Notes under the pieces: model-generated
Told to the model about the DNA's origin: nothing
Database searches by the model: none
What the model saw: only the letters and a program-made list of their open reading frames with translations
Part shown: piece after piece, positions 32,513-41,493 of the stretch
How the letters are laid out: each line of letters starts with the position of its first letter
Position numbering within the stretch: position 1 is the stretch's first letter
Source of the DNA: Bog-950 sp046329495
GTDB taxonomy: Bacteria; Bacteroidota; Bacteroidia; Chitinophagales; LD1
DNA: 64,000 nucleotides
Direction: 5' to 3'
Assembly (NCBI GenBank): GCA_046329495.1
Contig: JAXLUO010000007.1
Location: 1-64,000 of the forward strand
Made by a program: the position numbers and the translations under genes

Positions 32513-32857
32513 TTATTGGTTTTCGCTCTCGGTTTCCTCCACACGGAAGTTCAACTCATCATTCTGAAACTCCTTGGTTGCAATGATGGTTGGGTGAGGC
32601 AGTTTTTCGTAGAAGCGAGAGATTTCGATTTGTTCGCGGTTCTCGTGGATTTCTTCCAGGTTATCGGTATGCGAGGCAAAGTCTTCCAGTTTGGAGTGCA
32701 GTTCCTCTTTCATATCCTTCGAGATCTGATTGGCACGGCGGGCAATAACATACAATGCTTCGTACACATTACCTGTTTTTTTACCGATTTCCATCAGGTT
32801 TTGTGTTTCAAGCACCGGGTTAATTTGGGTCATCTTGATTTTTTTCAATTTATCCAT
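32513..32857 (-). CDS. rpoZ: RNA polymerase omega-like subunit (Bacteroidota type)
   Basis: A 114-residue protein of the small Bacteroidota omega-like family. It shows the expected core: TGNVYEALYVIARRANQISKDMKEEL, followed by an acidic helical tail. The gene order bamD-rpoZ-coaBC is a strong supporting context in this phylum. The 32857 ATG overlaps the bamD stop by 8 bp (ATGGATAA); ATG 32833 (MTQINP) is a possible alternative. The protein should bind RNA polymerase beta' and help its assembly. Confidence 0.75.
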   Translation of the reverse strand: MDKLKKIKMTQINPVLETQNLMEIGKKTGNVYEALYVIARRANQISKDMKEELHSKLEDFASHTDNLEEIHENREQIEISRFYEKLPHPTIIATKEFQNDELNFRVEETESENQ

Positions 32858-34019
32858 GGCTGGCCAGTTTTTTTAGTTGTTCGTTAGCCTGATTAAAAAG
32901 CTTTTCAGCTTCATTCTTATAACGGCTGTTCGGAAAAAGGTCGACAAAGTTAAGATAATTCCGCACAGTTTTCTCGAAAACCGCCTTCTTTTCAACGGTT
33001 CGCTTCTCTTCTCCAAGCTGATAGGCGTATTTTATCAGCATAAAGTGCCCTTTTTCAGTCCATTCGGCGAAATCGGCCTTCAGTTTCTCGTCTTTTACCT
33101 GGGTATCATGCTTTTTAGCCTCGTTAAAGGCAATGGCATAGGCGCGGTCCTTATCGCCCAAACCGGTGTAATCGGCCCATTCAAAAGCGCTTTTAACGGC
33201 CTGGTATTGACTCATCTGCTCGTATTTGCGGCTTTCTTCCAGGTATTTGCTGGTAGGGAACTTGTATTTAAAGTCGTTATAACTTTCGATAACGTGGTTA
33301 AAGCGGGCGGCTTTCTTTTCGGGGATGGAGTTAAGGGCGTATTTGTAGTTGGCCTTTATGATCATGTAACCGATCTTCTCGTTTTCCTGGATATCGGGGA
33401 AATCGGTAAGCAGGTTTTCGTAGCTGGTGGCGGCCGCTTTAAAGTTGCCGGTTTTAAAGTATAGCTCGGCGTTCATCAGGGCTTTGCGCTCCAGTTTGCG
33501 GCGCAGGTCGTTAACGGCGGTATTGGTTTCAGTAATGAATTTGCTATCGGGATACATGCTCAGGAAGAATGCATATGCTTCCAGCGCCTTGTAGGTATAG
33601 GTTTGGTCCAGCGAGGGCTTGGGGCTTAGCTGCTGATAGCTTTTGGCATACATGTATAAGCACTCCTCGGCCTTTGGGTTACTGCCGTATTGATCGAAGA
33701 AATTTTTGAAGTGGTAAGCCGATATCATGTAATCGCCCTGCTTATAGTTAGCCATGCAATACATGTAGTACAAGTCTTCTACACTCTGGCGGCCTTTCAT
33801 CAGGCCAATCAGTTCTTCCAATACGGGGATACACTTAAAGTATTCCTTCTTTTCGAACCAGTAGCGGGCGCGGGCTTCCTTGTAAGCAAGATCGGGGCTC
33901 TTGAGCACCTTCTCGGGCGTATCGCAACTGTTTAGCAGCAGCAACAGGGTAAGCACAAATACCGCAGGCATGCGCAGCCGGGCAAAAAGCGATAGAGGAC
34001 GAACGTTGAACAATGGCAT
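32850..34019 (-). CDS. bamD: BamD-type outer-membrane assembly lipoprotein
   Basis: A 389-residue lipoprotein. Signal peptide with a hydrophobic stretch MPAVFVLTLLLLLNSC and lipobox Cys, then TPR-like repeats: EARARYWFEKKEYFKCIPVLEEL, YYMYCMANYKQGDYMISAYHF, KAEECLYMYAKSY, AYAFFLSMYPDSKFI, YKNEAEKLFNQANEQL. BamD is the essential TPR partner of BamA in outer-membrane protein assembly; Bacteroidota versions are longer than the ~245-residue E. coli protein. ATG 34019 is chosen because the in-frame TTG at 34031 lies inside the -7 promoter box. Confidence 0.88.
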   Translation of the reverse strand: MPLFNVRPLSLFARLRMPAVFVLTLLLLLNSCDTPEKVLKSPDLAYKEARARYWFEKKEYFKCIPVLEELIGLMKGRQSVEDLYYMYCMANYKQGDYMISAYHFKNFFDQYGSNPKAEECLYMYAKSYQQLSPKPSLDQTYTYKALEAYAFFLSMYPDSKFITETNTAVNDLRRKLERKALMNAELYFKTGNFKAAATSYENLLTDFPDIQENEKIGYMIIKANYKYALNSIPEKKAARFNHVIESYNDFKYKFPTSKYLEESRKYEQMSQYQAVKSAFEWADYTGLGDKDRAYAIAFNEAKKHDTQVKDEKLKADFAEWTEKGHFMLIKYAYQLGEEKRTVEKKAVFEKTVRNYLNFVDLFPNSRYKNEAEKLFNQANEQLKKLASHG

Positions 34020-34028
34020 AAAGGGCGG

Positions 34029-34036
34029 CAAAGATA
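34029..34036 (-). promoter_or_regulatory. -7 promoter element of the bamD operon
   Basis: TATCTTTG on the minus strand is a perfect TAnnTTTG. It ends 9 nt before the ATG at 34019, so the mRNA leader would be only a few nucleotides. It drives bamD-rpoZ-coaC. Confidence 0.6.
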
Positions 34037-34153
34037 GATTTTTGAGCAGTATTACACAGGTTTACAGCGAATAGCAAGCTATTTGACAGTTTCTAACAGT
34101 TAGCAACCAAGTAAACGGGTTTTGGGGGGATTATTGCGGTAGGTACAAAAAGA

Positions 34154-34185
34154 AAAAGAGTCGGCCCCTGACCTCCGACTCTTTT
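34154..34185. terminator. Bidirectional terminator hairpin
   Basis: AAAAGAGTCGG (34154-34164) and CCGACTCTTTT (34175-34185) are a perfect 11-bp inverted repeat around a 10-nt loop, with T-runs in both directions. It stands in the gap between the divergent bamD and phosphatase genes, where no gene of either strand ends, so it may end an unannotated short transcript. Confidence 0.65.
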
Positions 34186-34255
34186 AAACTTAAGCACTAT
34201 GGTATATGCTTTAACGGTACACCGCCCTTAAGGTTACATTTAAGGCCATTATTTT

Positions 34256-34263
34256 TAAATTTG
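34256..34263 (+). promoter_or_regulatory. -7 promoter element upstream of the phosphatase leader
   Basis: TAAATTTG matches TAnnTTTG. A transcript from about 34269 would carry a ~210-nt leader that includes the structured element at 34318-34377. Confidence 0.45.
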
Positions 34264-34317
34264 ATTGTAACTAATTGATTATTAGCGAGAAAAAATGAGC
34301 GCAAAATCGCGGGACAA

Positions 34318-34377
34318 GGCCTAAAGGGGTGTAACCCCGGCCCTGAAAGTGGGTTTAGCCTACAACCACAACTTGTA
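34318..34377 (+). promoter_or_regulatory. Candidate structured leader element (three-way junction)
   Basis: A closing helix GGCCTAAA (34318-34325) with TTTAGCC (34354-34360, one bulged C) encloses GGGG/CCCC (34326-34329/34335-34338) and CCC/GGG (34341-34343/34351-34353). A separate TACAA/TTGTA hairpin follows (34361-34365/34373-34377). The folding is by eye. It matches no riboswitch class I know. It precedes the phosphatase gene by 100 nt. Confidence 0.3.
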
Positions 34378-34479
34378 CGGGTGGCATTAGAGAAATGGTA
34401 AAAGGTGCATAACTGAATAAAACTAAAAGGATTACCGGCCGTATTGGTAATAACCCGAACTTTGCATTAACTTGTAATT

Positions 34480-35739
34480 ATGTCGCAGCAGCAGTTTACC
34501 GAATTGGATTTTTTTAAAAAGCACCTGAGTGCTACCGAAAGGTTGCTGGCGATAAAGCAACAGCAGATTGATTCGCTGCTGGAAATTACACGCGCCGTTA
34601 ATAACAACATGCCTATTACCGCATTGGCGCGTATTTATGAGAACATATTACATGCACAGTTAGGTGTTAAACGCGTGGCGCTTTTTATACGCGATAAGGA
34701 TGATGCCTGGATTTGTATAACACCCGGCGAATTGCCGCATGAGATATTAAACTATGATGTGCAGAAACGGTTTACGCCATTTAGTTTTATTGCACCTGTT
34801 GCCGCGCTGAAAGATGAGAACCTTGGAGGTTTTGAGTTTTTGATACCGGTTACACATAAAAAGGAACCGATTGGCTTTGCGATTATAGGTCCGTTTGGGA
34901 ACGACCAGCGCGATACGCAGGAAGAGAAGCTGAAGTTTATACAAACTATTACCAATATAATAGTTGTGGCCAACGAGAATAAGAAGCTGTTTAAGAACCA
35001 GATAGACCAGATGGTGATGCAGAAGGAGCTGAAGCTGGCGGCGGATATGCAGAACATGCTGGTGCCATCGAAACTGCCGAACAACGAACGTATTGAAGCA
35101 TCGGCGTTTTATAAACCACACAAAAACATTGGCGGCGATTATTACGACTTTGTAAACGTATCGGATAACGAGATTGCCTTTTGCATCAGCGATATATCGG
35201 GCAAGGGTATACCGGCAGCGATATTGATGGCGAATTTTCAGGCCAACCTGCGCATTTTGCTTACACGCAAGTATTCGCTGCAGCAGTTTATAGATGTGTT
35301 GAATGCAAAGGTGGGCGAGATAACCAAGGGCGAAAAGTTTATAACCCTGTTTATTGCCACCTACAATTATAAAACCCGCATGCTTACCTATATTAATGCG
35401 GGGCATAACCCAAGTATATTGTTCAACAACGGCGATATACAATTACTGGATAAGGGTTGCACTATATTGGGTATGTTTGATACCTTACCCTATATCAACT
35501 TTGGCGAAGTGCAGATACCGGAGGGCGCCATACTGGTAAACTATACCGATGGTTTATCGGAGGCGATGAACAACGACGGTAAGTTGTTTGATGTGGAAGG
35601 CCTTATCAGTTTTTTGAATGTTAACAATCAACTGAGTTTACAAGAGTTTAATACCCGCCTTATAGACCACGTAATTGCCTTTAAGCAGGATACCGACTTT
35701 GACGATGATATTACCCTGCTGACCGTTCGGTTTAAGTGA
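34480..35739 (+). CDS. GAF-linked PP2C (SpoIIE/RsbU-type) serine phosphatase
   Basis: A 419-residue cytosolic protein. An N-terminal helix (TERLLAIKQQQIDSLLEITRAVNN) leads into a GAF-like domain (about residues 40-175), a linker coiled coil (KELKLAADMQNMLVPSKLP), then a PP2C-type phosphatase domain with its metal-binding motifs GGDYYDF and DISGKGIPAA, and FDDDITLLTVRF at the end. RsbU/SpoIIE enzymes dephosphorylate STAS-domain anti-anti-sigma proteins to release stress regulators. A STAS protein is encoded in this window at 60507. The GAF domain may sense a small ligand or redox signal. Confidence 0.87.
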   Translation: MSQQQFTELDFFKKHLSATERLLAIKQQQIDSLLEITRAVNNNMPITALARIYENILHAQLGVKRVALFIRDKDDAWICITPGELPHEILNYDVQKRFTPFSFIAPVAALKDENLGGFEFLIPVTHKKEPIGFAIIGPFGNDQRDTQEEKLKFIQTITNIIVVANENKKLFKNQIDQMVMQKELKLAADMQNMLVPSKLPNNERIEASAFYKPHKNIGGDYYDFVNVSDNEIAFCISDISGKGIPAAILMANFQANLRILLTRKYSLQQFIDVLNAKVGEITKGEKFITLFIATYNYKTRMLTYINAGHNPSILFNNGDIQLLDKGCTILGMFDTLPYINFGEVQIPEGAILVNYTDGLSEAMNNDGKLFDVEGLISFLNVNNQLSLQEFNTRLIDHVIAFKQDTDFDDDITLLTVRFK

Positions 35740-35763
35740 TTTTAGATTTTACAGCGTTTACGC

Positions 35764-36462
35764 TTATTTCTTTTTAGCAGTAGTTTTTTTGGTGTTGCTT
35801 TTGGTAGTGGCTGGCGCAACGTACAGCAGATTTTTAGCCTTCAGTGTGTTTTTAAAATCGGTGAACAGGCCGGTGAGTTGCTGGTTGAAATACTGTGCCA
35901 CCTGGGTGTATTCGTCCTTAGCCTGCTGACAATCGTTTAAATACTGCATGGTGCCGCTGTGGTCGCAGGGTTTGCCGCCTTCGAAGGCGTAAATGCCGGC
36001 TTCCTGAAAATTTTTAGAATCGAAGTGGAAATAGCGCACATTGCTTACTTCAAAAATGGTTTGCCCGGCTTCTGCCAAAATAGTTATATCGTATTTAATA
36101 TATAACAGACGGATGGATGTGGTAGTGCCGCCGTAATATTTTACCATGCCCAGGCCGCTTACTTTGTAAGCGGAAGGATCGAGTACCTGCAGTGGCTTGC
36201 TGTTATCGAACTCCTTATCGAGTACTTCTTTGTTTTTGGCTTTTTTGCCGCCCTCCGCTACTTCGGGCTCGGCGTTTTTTTGCGTGAATTTTGCCGGCGC
36301 GTTTTTAAACCATTCTTCGGCTAATTGGTAAACGTCCTCCTGTTTGGCGGCGGTACTAAGTTTAACCACCTGTCTGTAACCGGTAGATATGGCAGGTTCG
36401 GCGGCAAAGGTTGTTGTAAGTAGTGTGCTTAGTAAGCACAAAAGGAGGAGCAGGGGTTTCAT
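35764..36462 (-). CDS. DUF4468-like secreted protein
   Basis: The chosen start ATG 36462 begins the signal peptide (MKPLLLLLCLLSTLLTTTFA); the frame opens earlier at 36492. The 232-residue protein has the Bacteroidota DUF4468 pattern: VYQLAEEWFKNAPAKF near residue 45, VKYYGGTTTSIRLLYIKYDITILAEAG, and SNVRYFHFDS. The tail is Lys/Thr-rich (TTKSNTKKTTAKKK). Function unknown; family members are often beta-rich secreted domains. It is convergent with the phosphatase gene. Confidence 0.75.
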   Translation of the reverse strand: MKPLLLLLCLLSTLLTTTFAAEPAISTGYRQVVKLSTAAKQEDVYQLAEEWFKNAPAKFTQKNAEPEVAEGGKKAKNKEVLDKEFDNSKPLQVLDPSAYKVSGLGMVKYYGGTTTSIRLLYIKYDITILAEAGQTIFEVSNVRYFHFDSKNFQEAGIYAFEGGKPCDHSGTMQYLNDCQQAKDEYTQVAQYFNQQLTGLFTDFKNTLKAKNLLYVAPATTKSNTKKTTAKKK

Positions 36463-36548
36463 GATCGCTGGGTTGAGGGGCGAAAAATACAAAACCCTTT
36501 TTATGTAACAATTTTGATTAGTTACAGATATACTATTTTAGTAGAACT

Positions 36549-36938
36549 ATGAAATGGGTTACGGTACGCACCTTTACCTTGCCTACGCAGGCGATGGTGG
36601 CGTCTTCGGTTTTACAATCGGAGGGGATTGAATTTGTATTGCAGGATGAATTGACGGTGCAGGTTGATCCTTTTTATTCGAATGCTGTAGGCGGGGTTAA
36701 GTTGAATGTGCCCGAAGAGCAGGCAGCACATGCGCATGAAGTTTTAAAGCAAGCCGGGTTTGATGAGGATGTAGAAGAGCGGCCAACGGTGCTGGAAAAT
36801 TTGACTGAACGCATTACCGGCAACTTACCCTTGATCAAAGACTTGGCCTGGCCCTTCAGGTTTGCAGGGTTGGTGCTGGTTGTATTATTCCTTGCCGTAT
36901 TACTGGTGCTCTTGTTTAGCTCAGAAACACCAAGGTAA
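36549..36938 (+). CDS. DUF2007-family membrane protein
   Basis: A 129-residue protein with an N-terminal DUF2007-like domain (WVTVRTFTLPTQAMVASSVLQSEGIEFVLQDE and AHAHEVLKQAGFDED), called a putative signal-transducing domain in databases, followed by one membrane helix (FAGLVLVVLFLAVLLVLLF). A -7-like TATTTTAG (36535-36542) lies just upstream. It is followed closely by the TMEM175 gene. Function unknown. Confidence 0.75.
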   Translation: MKWVTVRTFTLPTQAMVASSVLQSEGIEFVLQDELTVQVDPFYSNAVGGVKLNVPEEQAAHAHEVLKQAGFDEDVEERPTVLENLTERITGNLPLIKDLAWPFRFAGLVLVVLFLAVLLVLLFSSETPR

Positions 36939-36961
36939 TTACAAGAGCATTATATTTCAAT

Positions 36962-37543
36962 ATGAAAAAAGGACGATTAGAGGCTTTCAGCGATGGGGTG
37001 TTGGCCATTATTATCACCATTATGGTGTTGGAAATTAAGGTGCCGCATGGCGCTGAATTTCATGACCTGTTACCCCTGTGGCCCGTGTTTATCAGCTATG
37101 TTATAAGCTTTATTTACCTGGGTATATACTGGAACAACCACCACCACATGCTGCATACGGTAATTCATGTAACAGGCGATGTGTTATGGGCAAACTTGCA
37201 TTTACTGTTTTGGTTATCGCTGATACCGTTTACCACAGGCTGGATTGGTGAGAACCACTTTGCTGCCACTCCCATGGCCTTGTATGGGGTTAATCTGTTG
37301 ATGTGCGCTATCTCCTACACTATTCTGCAAATGCGCATACTGAAGAACGAAGGGCCGAATTCGATTTTGGCCAAGGCGGTGGGTAAAGATAGAAAGGGAC
37401 AGTTATCGCTGTTTTTGTATGTGTTGGGCATTGTGCTGGTGTTTGTACATACCGGCCTTTCGGGGGCATGCTACGTTACTGTTGCCTTAATTTGGTTGAT
37501 ACCCGATAAGCGCATTGAGCGTTTGGCACCGGAAATTGAATAG
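36962..37543 (+). CDS. TMEM175-family potassium channel-like protein
   Basis: A 193-residue membrane protein. The first helix carries the family signature RLEAFSDGVLAIIITIMVLE (the FSDG motif), then five more hydrophobic helices with NHHHM between them. Human TMEM175 is a lysosomal potassium channel; bacterial relatives are single-repeat tetrameric K+ channels. It lies 23 bp after the DUF2007 gene and is probably co-transcribed with it. Function in this organism is inferred from family only. Confidence 0.88.
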   Translation: MKKGRLEAFSDGVLAIIITIMVLEIKVPHGAEFHDLLPLWPVFISYVISFIYLGIYWNNHHHMLHTVIHVTGDVLWANLHLLFWLSLIPFTTGWIGENHFAATPMALYGVNLLMCAISYTILQMRILKNEGPNSILAKAVGKDRKGQLSLFLYVLGIVLVFVHTGLSGACYVTVALIWLIPDKRIERLAPEIE

Positions 37544-37550
37544 CGGGGAG

Positions 37551-39002
37551 TTAGACGTTTGCTTCTTTCAACTGTTGCTTGTTGCGTATATCGTAAGCAG
37601 CCAGTAAGCCGATGATCATAAAGAAGAAAGGTCCCACTTTGTCGGATTCAATCAAATCGCTGAGCATGATGTTTACGTAGATCATGCCGAGCACGATCAT
37701 CAGCGTCATTACAATTGCCCTATCATCCTTATTAGAAAGCGAGTGATAAATGCTTTCGCCTTTAATGAACAGGATGGCAGTAAGAATAAAGAAGATAAGT
37801 ACACCTACCACGCCCTGCTCGGCCAATAATAAAAGCGGATAGTTGTGTGCCGTAGAGTGTTCTTCGTTTTCGCTTACATAAGTTTCGAATACACGAACGG
37901 TATAATCTTTATAATACGGATAGAAGTTGCCCGCACCAAAACCAAAAACAGGCCGCGCCTGGAACATGTGTCCTATAGCTACCCAGCGGTAAACGCGTTC
38001 CATACTCGAAACATCTTTACCTTCAAAGGTACTGCTGAGGTGCTGGCCGAACTCATCGTGCACCGTGGTTTCTAAATATTCTGGGGCGTAATCGAGGTAT
38101 TTGTTGTTGTGGGTAAGGTAATAGCTTAAGCCAACCACGCCGATGGCCACGGCCACCATAGCAATTTTCATCAGCCGCCAGCGCACGGCAAAGTAGCAGG
38201 GCACAATTAATAACACCGCCAAATAATCGGTGCGGGTATAGCTGAAATATAAAGCCACCAGATAATAAAGGGCCGCCAGGGTTAAGCCTGTGCGGATAAA
38301 GCCTTTAGTATACCAGGTGCGGGCTAAAAAGATGAACGGTAAAAATACCGACATGATAGCCGCATAGTTTACGTGGTTGCGGAAGAAGGGCCACATGGGT
38401 TCGTTCACTTCATCGAATGGGAAACCCATTAGTGCAAAGCGTACAAACACGGTGCTGATGGCAAACGTAAGCGGCCAGAACATACACCAAAAGGCGCGCT
38501 TAACATCCTCTTTAGTTTTAATAACCAATACGGTTAACAGCGTAAAGGCGCTTACATACCATAACTTGGATGCAAACACTTTAAACGATACCAACGGGTT
38601 GATAGAAGTAAAGGCAGTAAGGAAGATCCAGAATAAATGCAGGATAAGGCCCAGAATAATAATGTGTCCGAAGAAACCTTTAGGCAAAGCGCGCGGGTTG
38701 CGGGCCAGGTATAAAAAGGTAACCAGCATCAGGCCCACCATTAACGGCTCGTCGGGTAAATCGGTGCTTAGGGAAGGAGAGAAGGAATACTCCAGCGAAA
38801 GCGGAATGGCGATGAGCAGCAAATAATAGAGCAACTTAAAGTTGAGGATGCCGATACCGATAACTAAAACCACAAACGGAATTAGCATCAGGTAACTCAT
38901 TTGCAAATGAAAAGCCAGCAGCACCGACGTAATGGTCAGCGCCCCCAGCGCAGCAAATGCGCCCAGTTGAAGTTTATCGATACCTTTTGTAAGGGCGCTC
39001 AT
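37551..39002 (-). CDS. O-antigen ligase / polymerase family membrane protein
   Basis: A 483-residue protein with about 12 hydrophobic segments and the Wzy_C-type loop: FGFGAGNFYPYYKDYTVRV followed by NEEHSTAHNYPLLLLAEQGVVG, the conserved histidine region of O-antigen ligase/polymerase proteins. It probably links or polymerises surface polysaccharide. It starts 10 bp after the Wzz-type gene stops, and the flippase lies upstream of that; together they form a surface glycan block. The substrate is unknown. Confidence 0.85.
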   Translation of the reverse strand: MSALTKGIDKLQLGAFAALGALTITSVLLAFHLQMSYLMLIPFVVLVIGIGILNFKLLYYLLLIAIPLSLEYSFSPSLSTDLPDEPLMVGLMLVTFLYLARNPRALPKGFFGHIIILGLILHLFWIFLTAFTSINPLVSFKVFASKLWYVSAFTLLTVLVIKTKEDVKRAFWCMFWPLTFAISTVFVRFALMGFPFDEVNEPMWPFFRNHVNYAAIMSVFLPFIFLARTWYTKGFIRTGLTLAALYYLVALYFSYTRTDYLAVLLIVPCYFAVRWRLMKIAMVAVAIGVVGLSYYLTHNNKYLDYAPEYLETTVHDEFGQHLSSTFEGKDVSSMERVYRWVAIGHMFQARPVFGFGAGNFYPYYKDYTVRVFETYVSENEEHSTAHNYPLLLLAEQGVVGVLIFFILTAILFIKGESIYHSLSNKDDRAIVMTLMIVLGMIYVNIMLSDLIESDKVGPFFFMIIGLLAAYDIRNKQQLKEANV

Positions 39003-39012
39003 GGCACCGGGT

Positions 39013-39960
39013 TTACAGTTGACTGCGGATTTCGCGGAATTCTTCGATCAGAAACACCCCGATGGTTGCTACAAATGCGGTAACAAGCATTGTGATTAAC
39101 ACCACCAGCGAACGCACCGGCTTTTCACGGCGATCGGCGGCAAAGGCGCTTTCTACCACAAACAAGGAAGAAGCATTGTTCTTCATGGATACCTCCATCT
39201 GCTCCTTAATGTTGATGCGGTTATTGAGTTCCTTCATGGCGTTTTTTTCAGTTTCCATGATGGTTTTGTAATCCTGCACAGCTTTAAAGTCGTTACCGGT
39301 AACAATTACAGCGCCTTCGGCACCGGTGCTGGCTTTAATGTTGTATTTGCTGGCCAGTTTGGTAAGCGTATCGTCAAACGCGGCCACCTTTGCTTGCTGT
39401 TCGGTAATTTGCTGCGACATCAGGTTGTATAAACGCGAACGGCTTTCTTCAACCGTTAAGCGGTTCTGGGCATCTACTTTGCCTACAATGGTGTTTACAA
39501 TTTCGGCAGCCAGTTTAGGGTCGGTATCATATAACGAAACTTCAACGGCCTCTTTATCGGTTTTAATGGCCTTGTAGTTTTTCAGGAACTTCTTGGTAAC
39601 CTTGGTTTTCCAGTATTTCTCGGTGCGGTCAATTTTATAGTGCTCGGTAATTTTAAACGAGTCGATTACAAAATCGATAATAGGTGCTGAGTTAGCGATG
39701 GTAAGCGCACGGTTAACATCGGTTTTAGCGCCGAAGTATTCGATTTGTCCGCCGGTGCTTTCGGTGTTAAAGATCATGGCACGGTCGCTGAGGTATTGGT
39801 TAACCGGGTAAAAGGTGCTCCAGGAGTAGTAATACTCATCCATTACAAAAACCGAAACCAAAGCGGCAATAACGCCGGCAATTAAGGTTATACCGGTAAT
39901 CTGCCATTTCCATTTAATAAGGGTTCGTAAGGCGCTAACGAGGTTCAGTTCCTGGCTCAT
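39013..39960 (-). CDS. Wzz-type polysaccharide chain-length determinant
   Basis: A 315-residue protein with two membrane helices (TGITLIAGVIAALVSVFVM near residue 19, and LVVLITMLVTAFVATIGVF near 285) around a large periplasmic domain with coiled-coil segments. This is the Wzz/polysaccharide co-polymerase layout, which sets glycan chain length. A minus-strand TACATTCG (39986-39979), one base off TAnnTTTG, lies 18 nt before the ATG. The O-antigen ligase gene follows. Confidence 0.85.
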   Translation of the reverse strand: MSQELNLVSALRTLIKWKWQITGITLIAGVIAALVSVFVMDEYYYSWSTFYPVNQYLSDRAMIFNTESTGGQIEYFGAKTDVNRALTIANSAPIIDFVIDSFKITEHYKIDRTEKYWKTKVTKKFLKNYKAIKTDKEAVEVSLYDTDPKLAAEIVNTIVGKVDAQNRLTVEESRSRLYNLMSQQITEQQAKVAAFDDTLTKLASKYNIKASTGAEGAVIVTGNDFKAVQDYKTIMETEKNAMKELNNRINIKEQMEVSMKNNASSLFVVESAFAADRREKPVRSLVVLITMLVTAFVATIGVFLIEEFREIRSQL

Positions 39961-39993
39961 GGGCTTTTAAAATTTGGGCGAATGTATGATTTT

Positions 39994-41442
39994 TTACGTA
40001 TTGACTTTGCTGCGAAGCAGCTGTAAAACCTGATGCATGGGCACCAGTTTTAAAGCAATGGCAGCGAGGCCATTAACGGCCAAAGCGATACTTATATTGT
40101 ACACCCAGTTTAGCGGCGAGTGTTGTAAGGCAAATAAACATGCCAGGCTAACCAACACAAATCCGCTGATTTTGAGCACGTCGTTGAATTGATACTTCAA
40201 TTTAAACTGCTGCTGGGCAGCCGCAATGTGTGCGGCGGCTGCTATGGCCTGGGTTATTAAGGTGGCAATGGTGGCGCCCAGGGCGCCGTGGTGCGGTATC
40301 AGATACAGGTTGAGGCCAACATTCAGAATTACACCGCCTACGGCAATAATGTTCAGTACCTTTAAGTTGCCATTGGCCGTAAGCAGGGTGCCGAATACAT
40401 ACACGCTGCTCATTGGTATAAAATTCAGCATCAGCCAGCCAAAGATGGTAGCCCAGTAAGCATCGTTGCGATGATAAAGCAGTTGCATAATCTGGTTGCT
40501 GTAGAAATAGCAAACCAGGGCGGCGGCAATACTACCTGCCAGCATTAGTTCGCTGCTGAATTTTACCAGTTCGCGCACATCGTGTTTTTGGCGGATCATA
40601 TGAGCGAAGAGGGGCAATAATAAAGTGGCGAAGAGATAGCCGAATTGGTTCAGTGCATCCAACATGCGGAAGGATGCGGCGTAGATGCCGGCTTCTAAAC
40701 CTTTATCATGCAACATACGCTCCAGCATAACGGCATCAATACGGTAGTAAATGCCCATTAACAGGGCTAAGAGTGCAAAGGGGGCACTCTTTAGCAAAAT
40801 CATGCGCGAGTAGCGATGATGCCAGATCTTGAGTTGAACAATGGTGCGACCGGCAACAATGGCGAACGCGATGAGGGCTGTTATCAGCAAGGCAGCGGTT
40901 TGCGCACCTATAAACCACATAATGTTGAATTTGCCGGCAAAGGCGGGCACATACATCAATACCAGGCAAATTAAAATGGTTAGCAGGCGGTCGAGCACCG
41001 AAATGAACGAATCGGTTTTAAAAAGTTGTAGCGCAGCAATATTGGAACGGAAATAGAGAATGGCCGAGAGCAGAATCTGATTAACTGCCAGCAATAACAG
41101 CATGTGTAGCTGTGTTTCACTGAAACCTGCACCCATGGCGCTTAAAAAAGTAACGGCAAAGTAAAGCAGGCCCAATACAAATTTTAGCAACAGAAGGTTT
41201 AGCAAGTAATCGCCTAACCTTTTGGGATTGCGCGATACGGCCCGGTTATTAAAGTTATTGATGCCGAAATCGAGCAGGATGCTGAAAATGAAACTGTAGT
41301 TGAAAACAGCGAAGTAAGTGCCGTACACTTCCGGTCCGGTTTGGTTTTGCACTTGCCGGTCGATACCAAAAATCCAGAATGGCTTAACCAGCAGGTTGGC
41401 AAAAAGCAGGATAGCAAGACTGGAAGCAAATTTTTTGCGCAT
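39994..41442 (-). CDS. Polysaccharide flippase (MATE/Wzx-like, MVF family)
   Basis: A 482-residue protein with about 14 hydrophobic segments of the Wzx/PST flippase type (LAILLFANLLVKPFWIFGIDRQVQNQTGPEVYG, GINNFNNRAVSRNP near 80, NLYLIPHHGALGATIATLITQ). Such proteins move lipid-linked oligosaccharides across the inner membrane. ATG 41442 (MRKKFASS) is preferred over an in-frame ATG at 41478, which would add a hydrophobic tail into the divergent gene. Together with the ligase and Wzz it completes a Wzy-dependent export set. Confidence 0.85.
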   Translation of the reverse strand: MRKKFASSLAILLFANLLVKPFWIFGIDRQVQNQTGPEVYGTYFAVFNYSFIFSILLDFGINNFNNRAVSRNPKRLGDYLLNLLLLKFVLGLLYFAVTFLSAMGAGFSETQLHMLLLLAVNQILLSAILYFRSNIAALQLFKTDSFISVLDRLLTILICLVLMYVPAFAGKFNIMWFIGAQTAALLITALIAFAIVAGRTIVQLKIWHHRYSRMILLKSAPFALLALLMGIYYRIDAVMLERMLHDKGLEAGIYAASFRMLDALNQFGYLFATLLLPLFAHMIRQKHDVRELVKFSSELMLAGSIAAALVCYFYSNQIMQLLYHRNDAYWATIFGWLMLNFIPMSSVYVFGTLLTANGNLKVLNIIAVGGVILNVGLNLYLIPHHGALGATIATLITQAIAAAAHIAAAQQQFKLKYQFNDVLKISGFVLVSLACLFALQHSPLNWVYNISIALAVNGLAAIALKLVPMHQVLQLLRSKVNT

Positions 41443-41493
41443 CGGCAGTTGAACGATAAAAATAGATATTATTGCCAATCAACAACCACCGCC

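Larger units (their letters stand above)
34037..34479. other. Gap between bamD and the PP2C phosphatase gene
   Basis: About 440 bp without an ORF of interest. It holds the bidirectional hairpin (34154-34185), a plus-strand -7 box (34256-34263), the structured element (34318-34377) and a second weak -7 (GAACTTTG, 34457-34464) just before the phosphatase ATG. Confidence 0.7.

Noticed and set aside
34747..35442. 231-aa antisense frame to the PP2C phosphatase gene
   Set aside because: The protein is rich in Tyr, Arg and His in a pattern typical of antisense translation, with no signal peptide or domain, opposite a good gene.
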